Source: Brachybacterium sp. SGAir0954 (GTDB lineage Bacteria; Actinomycetota; Actinomycetes; Actinomycetales; Dermabacteraceae). From it: a stretch of 64,000 bases of DNA. The notes under the pieces were generated by a model. The model made no database searches. It was not told the DNA's origin and worked only from the letters and a program-made list of their open reading frames with translations. The stretch is taken from NCBI RefSeq assembly GCF_005490785.1, contig NZ_CP027295.1:2170001-2234000 (forward strand), in the 5' to 3' direction. The position numbers and the translations under genes are program-made. Below are positions 33,830 to 43,135 of the stretch, one piece after another. Positions within the stretch are counted from its first letter, which is position 1. The number at the start of each line of letters is the position of its first letter.

Positions 33830-34831
33830 ATGTCACCGCAGCGGCCGTCCTCCACCACCGTCAGGATCGGTGACGTCGCGCGCGCCGCAGGAGTTTCCGT
33901 GGGGACGGTCTCCAAGGCGCTCAACGGCACCGGGAGCCTCCGCGAGGAGACCCGGCGGCACGTCCGCGAGACCGCCGAGCGGCTCGGCTTCGTGGCCGAC
34001 GCCCGCGCCCGCGGCCTCGTCGCCGGTCGCACCTACACGGTCGGCTTCCTCACGACGGACAGCTTCGGCCGCTTCATGCTCCCGATCCTCATGGGGGCGG
34101 AGGACGCCCTCTCCGTGGGGCAGATCGCCGTGATCCTCGCGGACACCCGCGACGACCACGCCCGCGAGCAGCACCTCCTGCGCTCGCTGCGCTCCCGGCG
34201 CGTCGACGGGCTCATCGTCACCGGGCGCACGACCGACGCCCGCGACCCGCTCGACGTCGACATCCCCGTCGTCCACGCCTTCGCCCCCTCGAACGACGAC
34301 TCCGCCCCCGCCGTGCTCACCGACGAGGCCGGGGCGGCGCGGCTCGTCGTCGAGCACCTGCTCGCGATCGGGCGGCGGCGGATCCTCCACGTCACCGGCC
34401 CCGAGCGGCACCGCTCCTCGCGCGTGCGCGCCGAGGAGGTGCGCCGCGTCGCGGGGGAGGCGCTCGTGGGCGAGCCCATGTTCGGCGCCTGGAGCGAGGA
34501 ATGGGGCCTGCGGGCGATCGACCTCGCCCTCGCCTCCGGCCTCGAGTTCGACGCGGTCTGCGCGGGCTCCGACCAGATCGCCCGGGGGGTGCTGGACCGG
34601 CTCCGCGAGCGGGGGCTGTCCGTGCCGGCCGACGTCGCCGTGACGGGCGTGGACAACTGGGACGTCATGGCGCTCGCCGCCCGCCCCGCGCTCACCACCG
34701 CGGATCTCTGCCTCGCGGAGATCGGCCGCCGCTCCGGCGAGATGCTGCTGGACCTCGTCGAGGGCCGTGAGCTCAGCGAGCAGCGGGTGGTCGTGCCGCC
34801 GCGGCTCGAGGTGCGCGGCTCGACGGTCTGA
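33830..34831 (+). CDS. LacI-family transcriptional regulator
   Basis: 333 residues. N-terminal helix-turn-helix and hinge: IGDVARAAGVSVGTVSKALNG ... VRETAERLGFVADARARGL. Periplasmic-binding-like sensor from about residue 65 with VDGLIVTG, VLTDEAGAARLVVEHLLAIG, CAGSDQIARGVLDRL and DVAVTGVDNWDVMA. Likely represses the divergent GH127 gene through the operator at 33755; the inducing sugar is unknown. Its 3' end overlaps the convergent endonuclease gene by 59 bases. Confidence 0.92.
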   Translation: MSPQRPSSTTVRIGDVARAAGVSVGTVSKALNGTGSLREETRRHVRETAERLGFVADARARGLVAGRTYTVGFLTTDSFGRFMLPILMGAEDALSVGQIAVILADTRDDHAREQHLLRSLRSRRVDGLIVTGRTTDARDPLDVDIPVVHAFAPSNDDSAPAVLTDEAGAARLVVEHLLAIGRRRILHVTGPERHRSSRVRAEEVRRVAGEALVGEPMFGAWSEEWGLRAIDLALASGLEFDAVCAGSDQIARGVLDRLRERGLSVPADVAVTGVDNWDVMALAARPALTTADLCLAEIGRRSGEMLLDLVEGRELSEQRVVVPPRLEVRGSTV

Positions 34832-35465
34832 GGCCCGACGGCGCGCGGCCCTGTACGGCGGGGCGCGACCGCGCGAGAGCGGCGGCCTTGCCCTCCTCGA
34901 CGATGAGGCCGTGCAGCTCGGCGAGCTCCGCCACCGTGAATGCCGCCTCCTCGAGGGAGGGCGCGATCCACCGGGCGAAGGCCGTGTAGGAGCGCGGCAC
35001 CGCGTGACCGCGCTCGGCCAGCGCGCGCCGCGCGTACTCGTCGCACAGGAACGCCGGGCGACCGAAGCAGTACAGGGAGATCGCGTCCGCCGTCTCCTCG
35101 CCCACGCCGTCGACCCCGCGCAGCTCCGAGCGCAGCTCGGCGTCCGTCAGCCCCGGCACCTGCGGGGCGCGCTCCGCCCACCAGGCAGCGAGGGCGCGCA
35201 GCCGACGCGGCTTCTGCGAGGGGAAACCCGCCGCGCGCACGAGCTCGCGCACCTCCTCCTCGGGCGTCGCCGCGAGGGCGGCCGCCTCGAGCAGCCCCCG
35301 CGCGCGCAGCGCCGTGACGGCGACGTCGGCCTGCTCCCAGCGGGAGCGCTGGACGAGGATCGCGCCGACGGCGATCTCGAAAGGAGCCTCCCCGGGCCAC
35401 CACCACCCCTGCGGGCCGTGCGCCCGGAGCAGCTCCGTGTACAGGGCGCGCAGGTCGGGATTCAC
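34773..35465 (-). CDS. Endonuclease III-like HhH-GPD DNA repair protein
   Basis: 230 residues from GTG 35465. FEIAVGAILVQRSRWEQADVAV and GVDGVGEETADAISLYCFGRPAFLCDEYARRAL give the HhH-GPD fold. The hairpin is GVGEETA and the catalytic Asp is in FLCDEYA. The catalytic Lys of true endonuclease III would be expected at the hairpin; here E-E-T-A occupies it, and no Fe-S cysteine loop is seen at the C-terminus, so it is a divergent glycosylase. GTGA overlaps the CDF gene upstream. The last 25 residues are low complexity and may be an over-extension. Confidence 0.82.
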   Translation of the reverse strand: MNPDLRALYTELLRAHGPQGWWWPGEAPFEIAVGAILVQRSRWEQADVAVTALRARGLLEAAALAATPEEEVRELVRAAGFPSQKPRRLRALAAWWAERAPQVPGLTDAELRSELRGVDGVGEETADAISLYCFGRPAFLCDEYARRALAERGHAVPRSYTAFARWIAPSLEEAAFTVAELAELHGLIVEEGKAAALARSRPAVQGRAPSGLRPSSRAPRAAAARPPAAR

Positions 35466-36490
35466 GCGCCGGGGTGCTCCGGCAGCAGGCGGGAGTCGTC
35501 CGCGGGGTTGCGCAGGGTGAGCACGGCCCGGGAGACGGAGGGCTCGCGCTCGAGGAGGTCCTCGATCGCCTGCACCTTCTCCTGCAGCACCGACTCGCGG
35601 ACGTCCCCCACGAGGTCCACGGAGGCGACGACGAACAGCTGGTCCGCGCCCACCCACTCCGTGTGCAGGAAGGTCACCTGCTCGACGTCCGCGTGCCCCG
35701 CGATGATCTGCAGCAGGTGGTCGCGCAGCGCGGGGGAGCCGCCCTCGCCGCTGAGGAACGCGGCGTTGCGTCCCACGAGGATGATCGCGACGATGCCGAG
35801 CAGCACGCCCACGAGGATCGAGCCGATCGCGTCCCACACGGCCTGTCCGGTGATCTGGTGCAGGCCCATGCCCGCGGCGGCGATGACGAGGCCGATCAGT
35901 GCGCAGGCGTCCTCCGCGAAGACCGCGCGGAGCATCGGGTCCGAGGTGCGGCCCACGTAGTGCAGCAGCGGCATGCGACGGTCACGGGCGCCCGAGCGGG
36001 ACTGCCGGAACGCCTGCAGGAAGCTGATCCCCTCGAGCACGAAGGCGATCGCGAGCACGAGGTAGCCCCAGCCGTAGCCGGCCTCCTCGGTGCCCGTCTC
36101 GCCGAGGGACTGGATGCCGTGCCACACGGAGACGCCGGCGCCGACGGCGAACAGCCCGATCGCGGCGAACATCGCGTAGACGTAGCCGACGCGGCCGTAC
36201 CCGAGCGGGTGGGAGGAGTCCGGGGAGCGCCGTGCCCGCCGCTCGCCCACGAGCAGGAAGACCTCGTTGCCGGTGTCCGCCCAGGAGTGGGTGGCCTCCG
36301 CGAGCAGCGAGGCGGAGCCCGTGAGCCCTGCGACCACCGTCTTCGCGATCGCGACGAGCAGGTTCGCCCCGAAGGCGAGGAGCACCGTCAGCGAGCTCCC
36401 GCCACCGGAGTCCTTCCCCTCCTGCTGCGCCGCGTCGATCCCGTTCCCTGTGCCTGCCGGCCGTGCCGTGCTCGCTGCTCGCTCGTCCAT
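35462..36490 (-). CDS. Cation diffusion facilitator transporter
   Basis: 342 residues. After a polar N-terminus come LAFGANLLVAIAKTVVAGLTGSASLLAEATHSWADTGNEVFLL (helices 1-2 with the metal-site SxxAEATHS-ADTGNE), PLGYGRVGYVYAMFAA, then FAEDACALIGLVIAAAGMGL (helix 5 with the second Asp of the site). A cytoplasmic C-terminal domain follows (VEQVTFLHTEWVGADQLFV). Exports a divalent metal such as Zn or Mn against protons; the metal is not decided by sequence. Coupled to the HhH-GPD gene. Confidence 0.92.
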   Translation of the reverse strand: MDERAASTARPAGTGNGIDAAQQEGKDSGGGSSLTVLLAFGANLLVAIAKTVVAGLTGSASLLAEATHSWADTGNEVFLLVGERRARRSPDSSHPLGYGRVGYVYAMFAAIGLFAVGAGVSVWHGIQSLGETGTEEAGYGWGYLVLAIAFVLEGISFLQAFRQSRSGARDRRMPLLHYVGRTSDPMLRAVFAEDACALIGLVIAAAGMGLHQITGQAVWDAIGSILVGVLLGIVAIILVGRNAAFLSGEGGSPALRDHLLQIIAGHADVEQVTFLHTEWVGADQLFVVASVDLVGDVRESVLQEKVQAIEDLLEREPSVSRAVLTLRNPADDSRLLPEHPGA

Positions 36491-36509
36491 CTGCCCCTGC
36501 TCTCCTGGT

Positions 36510-37640
36510 TCACCTCGCAGGGTAGATCGTCACGGCGTCCCGCGGCACGAGCAGGCGCACGTCGGAACCCGGTCGCAGGGTCCCGGCCGCGACCGCCTCG
36601 GGCGCGAGGTCCGCCTCGAGATCCGCCGTGCGCACCCGCACGAGGTCGCCGCGGGGCTCGAGGCCCGTGACGGTCCGGGCGAGGACGGTCCCGGCGGTCC
36701 GGTCGCCCGTGGAGGGGGCGAGCGTCACGGCGGCGGGTCGCAGCGCGGCGAGGGCGGGGTCGCCCTCGCGGAGGTCGCCGCTGCGGCGGCCTTGGATCAG
36801 CTCCCCCGTGGGCAAGCGCAGCGCGGCGTCCTGGTCGGTGCCGGGAACCCCTGTCGGGTCGACGGCCCCCGCCCCCTCGGCGACCCCGCCCGCCGTCGGG
36901 GCGGCGCCGGCGCGGCCGTGCAGAAGTGCCAGGCCCGCGAAGCGCGCGGCGAAGGCCGTGCGGGGGCGGGCGAGCAGATCCGCCGTCGGCCCGCGGTCCT
37001 GGACCTCCCCGCCCTCGAGCACGAGCACGTCGTGCGCCATCGTGATCGCGTCGAGCACGTCGTGGGTGACGACCACGGCGGAGCGGCCCTCGAGGAAGCG
37101 GGGGAGCAGGGCACGGATCTCCGCGGCGGCGTCCACGTCGAGGGTGGACATCGGCTCGTCCAGCAGCAGCAGCTCGGGATCCGCGGCGAGCGCGCGGGCG
37201 ATCGCGACGCGCTGCTGCTGGCCCCCGGAGAGCCGGCCCGGGCGGCGCTCGGCGAGGTCTGCGGCGCCCACCTCCGCGAGCAGCTCGTGCGCCCGGGCCC
37301 GGGCGTCGCGGCGCGGGACCCCCCGGGCGCGCAGCGGGAAGGCGACGTTGCCGAGCGCCGTGAGATGGGGGATCAGGTGCGCCTCCTGGCCGAGCGTGGC
37401 CACACGCCGCGCATGCGCGGGGACCTGCACGGTCCGGCCGCCCGGGCGCACGGACGTCAGCACGCGCCCTCCGAGCACGACCTCCCCGCGGGCGGGCCGG
37501 AGGTCGCCGCCGAGCAGCGCGAGCAGGCTCGACTTGCCGGCGCCGTTGGGGCCGACGAGCGCGAGGGTGCGGCCGGCAGGGAGGTCCAGCGCCAGGTCCA
37601 GCCCCCGCTCGGGCACCTGCGCCTCGACGTGCAGGCTCAT
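36510..37640 (-). CDS. modC: Molybdate ABC transporter ATP-binding protein
   Basis: 376 residues. Walker [10 protein letters not shown] (Lys36), Q-loop region, signature [16 protein letters not shown], Walker [13 protein letters not shown] and switch VVVTHDV. The C-terminal third holds a TOBE-like domain ([22 protein letters not shown] ... [17 protein letters not shown]) as in ModC. ATG 37640 overlaps the modB stop (ATGA). Last gene of the mod operon. Confidence 0.95.
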   Translation of the reverse strand: MSLHVEAQVPERGLDLALDLPAGRTLALVGPNGAGKSSLLALLGGDLRPARGEVVLGGRVLTSVRPGGRTVQVPAHARRVATLGQEAHLIPHLTALGNVAFPLRARGVPRRDARARAHELLAEVGAADLAERRPGRLSGGQQQRVAIARALAADPELLLLDEPMSTLDVDAAAEIRALLPRFLEGRSAVVVTHDVLDAITMAHDVLVLEGGEVQDRGPTADLLARPRTAFAARFAGLALLHGRAGAAPTAGGVAEGAGAVDPTGVPGTDQDAALRLPTGELIQGRRSGDLREGDPALAALRPAAVTLAPSTGDRTAGTVLARTVTGLEPRGDLVRVRTADLEADLAPEAVAAGTLRPGSDVRLLVPRDAVTIYPAR

Positions 37641-38416
37641 CCCCGCGCCCTCCGGTGCGCCAGCAGGATGACGACGAGCGCGACGAGCACGAGCAGCAGC
37701 GACAGGGCCACCGCGGCGTCGGGGTCCGTCTCCCGCAGCAGGTAGATCTCGAGCGGCAGCGTGCGCGTGGTCCCCTCGAGGGAGCCGGCGACGGTGATCG
37801 TCGCACCGAACTCGCCGAGCGCGCGGGCGAAGGAGAGCACCGTCCCCGAGGCGAGCGCCGGCAGCACCCCGGGCAGGGTCACCCCGAGCAGCACGCGGGT
37901 GGGCCGTGCGCCGAGCGCGGCGGCCGCGCGCTCCGCGCCCCCGCCCGTGCTGCGCAGCGCCCCCTCGAGGGTGAGGACGAGGAAGGGCAGGGCGACGAAG
38001 GTCTGGGCGAGGACGACGGCGGCGGTGGAGAACGCGACCTGGAGCCCGAGCGCCTGGAGCGGCCCGCCCAGCAGCCCCTGGCGGCCCACGGTGAAGAGCA
38101 GCGCGAGACCGCCGACGACGGGCGGGAGCACGAGCGGGATCAGCAGCAGCGCCCGGAGCAGGGACAGCGCCGGTCCGGGGATCCGTGAGCGGGACAGCAC
38201 GAGGGCGAGCGGTACCCCGAGCAGGAGGCACAGCACGGTGCTGCAGGCGGCGGTGACCAGGCTCAGGCGCAGGGCGGAGAGCGAGGACGGCGCGCTGATC
38301 AGGGCCAGGAACGTCGAGGGGTCGACGCGCACGAGCACCGCCGCGAGGGGCAGCAGCACGAAGAGCGCGCCGAACAGGGCGGGCGGCCAGGCCCAGCGGG
38401 GCAGCGTGCTCGTCAC
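37637..38416 (-). CDS. modB: Molybdate ABC transporter permease
   Basis: 259 residues, about six membrane helices. The ATPase-coupling EAA loop is [28 protein letters not shown], followed by [18 protein letters not shown], typical of ModB/CysT permeases. GTG 38416 overlaps the modA stop (GTGA). ORFs reaching further upstream are in the wrong context. Confidence 0.94.
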   Translation of the reverse strand: MTSTLPRWAWPPALFGALFVLLPLAAVLVRVDPSTFLALISAPSSLSALRLSLVTAACSTVLCLLLGVPLALVLSRSRIPGPALSLLRALLLIPLVLPPVVGGLALLFTVGRQGLLGGPLQALGLQVAFSTAAVVLAQTFVALPFLVLTLEGALRSTGGGAERAAAALGARPTRVLLGVTLPGVLPALASGTVLSFARALGEFGATITVAGSLEGTTRTLPLEIYLLRETDPDAAVALSLLLVLVALVVILLAHRRARG

Positions 38417-39198
38417 GGCGCCTGGAAGCCCTGCGCCGCGAGCACCTCCTGACCGCGCTCCCCGAGCACCTCCTGGGTGAACTCCGTCGCGAGCTCCTCC
38501 TGCGAGGTCCCGGCGACGACGGCGAGCGGGTACGTGTTCACGGCGGCCTTCGCCTCGGGGAGGTCGATCTGCTCGACGGCGTCCCCGGCGGAGGCGGCGT
38601 CGGTCACGTAGACGAGGCCGGCGTCGGCCTCGCCGGAGGTGACCTTGCCGAGCACGTCGGTCACGCTCTGCTCCTCGCTGACGGGGGAGAGCGTCACGCC
38701 GGCGGACTCCTCGACCTTCTCCGCGGCGCGTCCGCACGGCACCTGGGGTGCGCAGAGCACGAGCTGGACGCCCGGTTCGGCGAGCGAGGCGAGATCGGTG
38801 ATCCCGGCGGGGTTCCCGGCGGGCACGGCGATCGTCAGGGTGTTCGTCGCGAAGTCCTGCGGGGTCCCCGTGACGAGCTCCTGCTCGACGGCCTGGTCCA
38901 TGGTGGCGGTGTCCGCGGTGGCGAGGACGTCCGCCGGGGCGCCCTGTCCGATCTGGGTGACGAGGTCGGAGGAGCCGGCGAAGGAGAGCTGGACGTCGAC
39001 CCCGGGATGGTCGGCCTCGAAGTCGGTGGCGATCTCCTCGAAGGAGCTCTTCAGGCTCGCCGCCGCGAAGACGGTGAGGGTCGTGGAGCCACCGGCGTCG
39101 CTCGCCCCGGCGGTGTCGGAGGAGGAGCCCGAGCAGCCTCCGAGCAGCAGGGCGCCCGCGAGCGCTGCGGCGAGGGCGGGGACGGTGCGGCGGCTCAT
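38413..39198 (-). CDS. modA: Molybdate-binding lipoprotein
   Basis: 261 residues. Lipoprotein signal [22 protein letters not shown] with Cys22. Mature part [44 protein letters not shown] is the ModA pattern, with ASL and SSD contributing oxyanion-binding serines. [21 protein letters not shown] and YPLAVVAGT follow. Captures molybdate or tungstate outside the membrane and feeds ModBC. Its ATG overlaps the stop of the regulator gene. Confidence 0.95.
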   Translation of the reverse strand: MSRRTVPALAAALAGALLLGGCSGSSSDTAGASDAGGSTTLTVFAAASLKSSFEEIATDFEADHPGVDVQLSFAGSSDLVTQIGQGAPADVLATADTATMDQAVEQELVTGTPQDFATNTLTIAVPAGNPAGITDLASLAEPGVQLVLCAPQVPCGRAAEKVEESAGVTLSPVSEEQSVTDVLGKVTSGEADAGLVYVTDAASAGDAVEQIDLPEAKAAVNTYPLAVVAGTSQEELATEFTQEVLGERGQEVLAAQGFQAP

Positions 39199-39602
39199 GC
39201 GGGGACTCCGATCGATTCGGCCTCGACGAGGACGGTGGTGGCCTTGACGACGGCGGTCGCGACGCTGCCGGGGGCGAGGCCCAGCTCCTGGACCGCCTCC
39301 GTGCTCATGAGCGAGACCACGCGGAAGGGGCCGCACTGGAGCTCGACCTGCGCCATGACCGTGTCCGTCGTGACGGCCGTGACGAGGCCGGTGAAGCGGT
39401 TGCGGGCGGAGGTGCGGGCGTGGCGGCCGCTCGGCGTGCGCGCGTGCTCGCGTGCCGCGCGGGCGACCTCCGCGCCGTCGAGGACCTTGCGGCCGCTCTC
39501 GTCGGTGCCGGCCGTGAGCGTCCCCCGCTCGATCCACCGTCGCACCGTGTCCTCGCTGACCCCCAGGAGGTCGGCGGCTTCTCTCACCCGCAGCTGCGTC
39601 AT
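39195..39602 (-). CDS. HTH-TOBE regulator of molybdate uptake
   Basis: 135 residues from ATG 39602. Excisionase/MerR-type helix-turn-helix ([28 protein letters not shown]) then a TOBE (mop) domain: [21 protein letters not shown]...[31 protein letters not shown], the molybdate-binding unit. First gene of an operon mod-regulator, modA, modB, modC joined by ATGA/GTGA overlaps. A ModE-like role, repressing the operon when molybdate is plentiful, is inferred from fusion and position. Confidence 0.88.
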   Translation of the reverse strand: MTQLRVREAADLLGVSEDTVRRWIERGTLTAGTDESGRKVLDGAEVARAAREHARTPSGRHARTSARNRFTGLVTAVTTDTVMAQVELQCGPFRVVSLMSTEAVQELGLAPGSVATAVVKATTVLVEAESIGVPA

Positions 39603-39680
39603 GGTCAGGCATTCTAGCCGCGCAGATGCGCCTTGCTGAGCCGCTTCCATGCGCGAGTGCGGGTCGAGGTGGCTGGAGGC

Positions 39681-40772
39681 TCAGGAGGCGAGCAGGACCC
39701 CGCCGAGCGCCACGAGCGCCACGAGCACCGTCGAGCAGAGTGCGAGCAGCAGCGGCCTCACGCCCACGCCGAGCAGCTCCCGCACCCGCACCCCGGAGCC
39801 CAGCGCGAACATGGCCGCGGCGAGCAGCGTGGTCTGCAGCAGGTGGGCGGTGTCGAGGACCGCCGTCGGCACCGGGAGCCCGGTGCGCACGAGCACCAGC
39901 GCGAGGAAGCCCGCGACGAACCAGGGCACGATCGGGGGGAGCCGCGGTGCGGTCGCCCCGGCCTCCGGGACGGGCGACCGACGCGTCCGCGCCCGCTCGC
40001 GCAGTGCGAGGACCGTCATCACGGGGGCGAGCATGAGCACGCGGGCGAGCTTCACGACCACCGCGAGGGCGAGGGCCCCGCCGCCGATCAGCCCTCCGGC
40101 GGCGACCACCTGCGCGACCTCGTGGATCGCCGCGCCGGCCCAGAGCCCGCCGGTCGCGGTCCCGAGGTCCAGCAGCGTCACGGCGGCGGGCAGGATCAGG
40201 ATCATCGCCGTCCCGCACACGACCACGAGCGCGATCGCCGTCGCGGTGGGCGTCTCGTGCTCGCCGTCGGGGTCGGTGACGTCGGCCGCCGCGGCGACCG
40301 CCGCCGCACCGCAGATCGAGAACCCGCACGCGACGAGCAGGGTGAGGCGCGGATCGACCCGCAGCAGCCGGCCCAGCAGAAGCGTCCCGCCCACGCCGAT
40401 CCCCACGACCGCGACGACGACGAGGATCATCCCGGCACCGAGGGCGAGCACGTCCCCGAGGGCGAGCTGGAGCCCCAGGAGCACGATCCCGAGGCGCAGC
40501 AGCAGCTTGGTGGCCACGCCGATGCCCGGGGTGAGCGCGGGGAGCGGCGGGAGCAGGTTCGCGGTCACCACCCCGGCGACGATCGCGAGCAGCAGCGGGC
40601 TCAGCAGGGGCAGCGGCGCCGTGAGGAGCTGGGCGGCGACGGCGACGGCGAGGCACACCCCGATCCCGGGGAGCGCGGCGGCGAGGCGCGCGCCGCGGCC
40701 CGGGCCGGCGGGGCGGGGAGCGGGGCCCGAGGTGGGGGTGCTGAGGGGGGTGTGGCCGCGGGCTTGGAGCAT
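39681..40772 (-). CDS. YeiH/UPF0324 family membrane protein, putative sulfate exporter
   Basis: 363 residues, about 10-11 hydrophobic segments. LLLRLGIVLLGLQLALGDVLALG, LTLLVACGFSICGAAAVAAAADV (the family CG-SICGxSA block) and GLWAGAAIHEVAQVVAAGG (the GAxIHExAQV block) identify UPF0324. Some members are annotated as sulfate or sulfonate exporters. Divergent from a LysR gene, as yeiH/yeiE are in E. coli, so control by that regulator is likely. Confidence 0.9.
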   Translation of the reverse strand: MLQARGHTPLSTPTSGPAPRPAGPGRGARLAAALPGIGVCLAVAVAAQLLTAPLPLLSPLLLAIVAGVVTANLLPPLPALTPGIGVATKLLLRLGIVLLGLQLALGDVLALGAGMILVVVAVVGIGVGGTLLLGRLLRVDPRLTLLVACGFSICGAAAVAAAADVTDPDGEHETPTATAIALVVVCGTAMILILPAAVTLLDLGTATGGLWAGAAIHEVAQVVAAGGLIGGGALALAVVVKLARVLMLAPVMTVLALRERARTRRSPVPEAGATAPRLPPIVPWFVAGFLALVLVRTGLPVPTAVLDTAHLLQTTLLAAAMFALGSGVRVRELLGVGVRPLLLALCSTVLVALVALGGVLLAS

Positions 40773-40828
40773 GGATCCACCCTGGCCCGCTGCGCCGCCA
40801 TGCAGTAGACCCCGATCCGGCACGGGGG

Positions 40829-40845
40829 CATATCCTGCTGATATG
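40829..40845. promoter_or_regulatory. LysR-type inverted repeat over the lysR start codon
   Basis: CATATC-N5-GATATG, perfect 6-bp arms. The right arm includes the ATG of the lysR gene (40843-40845). It lies in the 70-bp gap to the divergent yeiH-like gene. Position suits autorepression. Confidence 0.6.
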
Positions 40846-41748
40846 ACGTCGTCGCTGCCGAACCTCCCTGCCCTCGCCCTCTTCGTCGCCGTGATCGACG
40901 AGGGCGGCCTCGGCGCCGGCGCCCGACGGCAGGGCATGGCCCAGCCCAACGCGAGCCGCATGATCGCCCGGCTCGAGGCGCAGGCCGGGCAGGCCCTGCT
41001 CGAGCGCAGCCCGCGCGGTGCCCGGCCCACCTCCGCCGGTCTCGTGCTCGCGGCCCATGCGCGGGAGCTGCTCGAGGCCGCCGCCGCCTTCACCGACTGG
41101 ATCGAGCACAGCACCGAGGAGGAGGCCACGCTCCTGGAGGTCGGGGCGAGCATGACGGTCGCCGAGCACCTGGTGCCCGCCTGGCTCACCGCGCTGCGCT
41201 CCGTGGCGCCCGCCGTGCGCGTCACCCCGCACGTGCTGAACTCGACCGGCGTGGTCTCCCAGGTGCGCGAGGGCACGCTGCGGCTCGGCTTCATCGAGAC
41301 CCCGCACCTCCCCGCGGGGCTCCATGCGCTGACGGTCGGCGAGGACGAGCTCGTCGTGGTCGTTGCCCCGGGCCATCCCTGGGCAGGACGCACGGACCTC
41401 TCCCGCGACGAGCTCGCCGCGACGCCGCTCGTGGTGCGCGAGGGCGGCTCCGGCACGCGGGAGGCCTTCGAGCAGCTCGTGCCCGCCGCCGCGGGGACCG
41501 AGCCCGTGCAGGTCCTCGGCAGCAACGCGGCCGTGCGCGTCGCCGTCGCGGGCGGGGCGGGACCGGCGGTGCTCAGCCGTCTCGCCGTGCGCTCCGCGCT
41601 GAGCGGGGGAGACCTGCTCGAGGTGGGGCTCGCCGGAGAGCCACTCCGCCGGCCGCTCACCGCCGTCTGGGGCGGGCCGCGCCGCCTCTCCGGGGCGGCG
41701 GCGGAGCTCGTCGCCCTCGCCCGACGCGACGCCCCCGCGAACCGCTGA
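40843..41748 (+). CDS. LysR-family transcriptional regulator (YeiE-like)
   Basis: 301 residues. N-terminal winged helix (LALFVAVIDEGGLGAGARRQGMAQPNASRMIARLEAQAGQALLERSPRGARPTSAG) and a substrate-binding domain (ASMTVAEHLVPAWL, HPWAGRTDLSRDELAATPLVVREGGSGTREAF, VLGSNAAVRVAVAGGAGPAVLSRLAV). The REGSGTR block is typical of the CysB/YeiE branch that senses sulfur compounds. Probably regulates the divergent UPF0324 gene. Confidence 0.92.
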   Translation: MTSSLPNLPALALFVAVIDEGGLGAGARRQGMAQPNASRMIARLEAQAGQALLERSPRGARPTSAGLVLAAHARELLEAAAAFTDWIEHSTEEEATLLEVGASMTVAEHLVPAWLTALRSVAPAVRVTPHVLNSTGVVSQVREGTLRLGFIETPHLPAGLHALTVGEDELVVVVAPGHPWAGRTDLSRDELAATPLVVREGGSGTREAFEQLVPAAAGTEPVQVLGSNAAVRVAVAGGAGPAVLSRLAVRSALSGGDLLEVGLAGEPLRRPLTAVWGGPRRLSGAAAELVALARRDAPANR

Positions 41749-41814
41749 CATCTCCCGCCGGGCGGCGCATACTGGCAGGCCCGGCCGCCCGTGCCGCGGG
41801 GAGGAGGTGCTCCC

Positions 41815-42189
41815 ATGAACGTCGTCCTCTGGGTGCTCGCGTTCGCCCTCGCCGCCGTCTTCGCGGCCTCCGGGATCATGAAGCTCACCGTCCCGCGCGA
41901 GAAGCTCATCGAGCGCACGCCCTACGCGGCGGATCTCCCGCACTCCGTGGTGCTCGCGATCGGCGTGGTCGAGGTGCTCGGCGCCGCAGGGCTGCTGCTC
42001 CCCGGGCTGCTCGGCATCGCGCCGGTGCTGGTCCCGCTCGCCGCCGCGGGCCTCGCGATCACGATGGCCCTCGCCTTCCTCACCCACATCCGCCGCGGCG
42101 ACCAGCTCGCCCAGACGCTCCCCGCGATCGTCCTGCTGGTGCTCTCCACGCTCCTCGCCTGGGGCCGCTTCGGGCCGTACCCGCTCTGA
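41815..42189 (+). CDS. DoxX-like membrane protein
   Basis: 124 residues; GGGGAGGAGGT upstream of ATG 41815. Four hydrophobic helices. VFAASGIMKLTVPREKLIERTPYAADLPHSVVLAIGVVEVLGAAGLLLPG is the DoxX-like family pattern (FxxxGxxKL, then a G-x-E-x-L-G-A-xGL loop). Role unknown, possibly redox-related. Ends 10 bp from the convergent gene. Confidence 0.85.
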   Translation: MNVVLWVLAFALAAVFAASGIMKLTVPREKLIERTPYAADLPHSVVLAIGVVEVLGAAGLLLPGLLGIAPVLVPLAAAGLAITMALAFLTHIRRGDQLAQTLPAIVLLVLSTLLAWGRFGPYPL

Positions 42190-42198
42190 GCGGGGGCC

Positions 42199-42891
42199 TC
42201 AGCGTCCCAGGAGGTCCTCGAGGTCGAACCCTCCCAGCAGGCCGCCGAGCAGCCCTGCGTCCCCGAGCAGGTCGGTGTCGCCCTGCGCCCAGAAGTCCTC
42301 GCCGCCCGGTGGGCCGACGGGCGCGCCGGGCAGGTCGTGACCAGGGGAGACCGCCCCGTGCAGGAGCGAGGAGGCGGCCGACGAGACGACGACCCCTCCC
42401 GCCACGGCGGCGAGCAGCCCGCCCGCGCCGAGCAGGCCGCCGCCGCCGAGGGTCGCGGCGCCCGCGGTGAGCGAGCCGGCGAGGTCCTCGACGCGGGAGG
42501 AGCGGGGACGCTCCTCCTCGGGCAGCTCCGCGCGGAGCCGGGCCTCGACCTCCTGCCGCTGGAGCGGCGTGAGGCGCTCGAGCGCCTCGCGGTGCACGGC
42601 CTCGAGCTGCTCGGGGCTCGCCACGCGGACGATCCGCTCGTACTGCGCGATCGCCTCATGGTCCTGCTCGGTGAGCGCGGCGGAGTGCGCGGTGAAGGAG
42701 CTCTGCCAGGTGCCCGTGGAGGCCCCGGCGGAGGTGGGGGCGCCCGTCGCCGGGACGGAACCGGCGGGCGCGGCGGGCGCGGCGGGTGCGGCGGCGCGGT
42801 CGGTGCCGCCGCGTGTGGCGGGGACGGCGCTCGGGGTGCTCGCGCCGAGCACCCGGCGCAGCTTCCCGGTCAGGCGGTCGAACGTGCTCAT
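42199..42891 (-). CDS. Uncharacterised protein with Ala/Pro-rich and Gly-rich segments
   Basis: 230 residues. MSTFDRLTGKLRRVLGAS, an Ala/Pro linker, then a helical centre (ALTEQDHEAIAQYERIVRVASPEQLEAVHREALERLTPLQRQEVEARL). A Gly-rich hydrophobic stretch follows (TLGGGGLLGAGGLLAAVAGGVVVSSAAS), then an acidic end. The Q-E-V-EARLRxELPxxERP block looks conserved among actinobacteria in my recollection. The function is unknown. Confidence 0.72.
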   Translation of the reverse strand: MSTFDRLTGKLRRVLGASTPSAVPATRGGTDRAAAPAAPAAPAGSVPATGAPTSAGASTGTWQSSFTAHSAALTEQDHEAIAQYERIVRVASPEQLEAVHREALERLTPLQRQEVEARLRAELPEEERPRSSRVEDLAGSLTAGAATLGGGGLLGAGGLLAAVAGGVVVSSAASSLLHGAVSPGHDLPGAPVGPPGGEDFWAQGDTDLLGDAGLLGGLLGGFDLEDLLGR

Positions 42892-43135
42892 GGTGGCCTC
42901 CGGTCCTCGGGCGCCGCCGGCTGCGACGCGGGACCCAGTCCATCGCGCGCACCGGGGAGGGCGCTGTGGTGCGGCCCAGCGGAACCTGTGCGCCCCGCGG
43001 CGGGGCACGCGCCGGAGATCCTGCCGTCCGTCGTGCCGCCGTCGGCCGTGGTCCGCGGACAGGACCTGTCCTCCCGACGTCGAAGACTGGTCCCTGACGG
43101 CGGGGAGCGGCCCCGCCCCACCGGACGGAGTCCCG

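Noticed and set aside
38413..42087. A 1,224-codon minus frame through modA, the regulator, yeiH-like and lysR regions
   Set aside because: Only its last 262 codons are modA; the upstream part is antisense or out of frame to well-supported genes.
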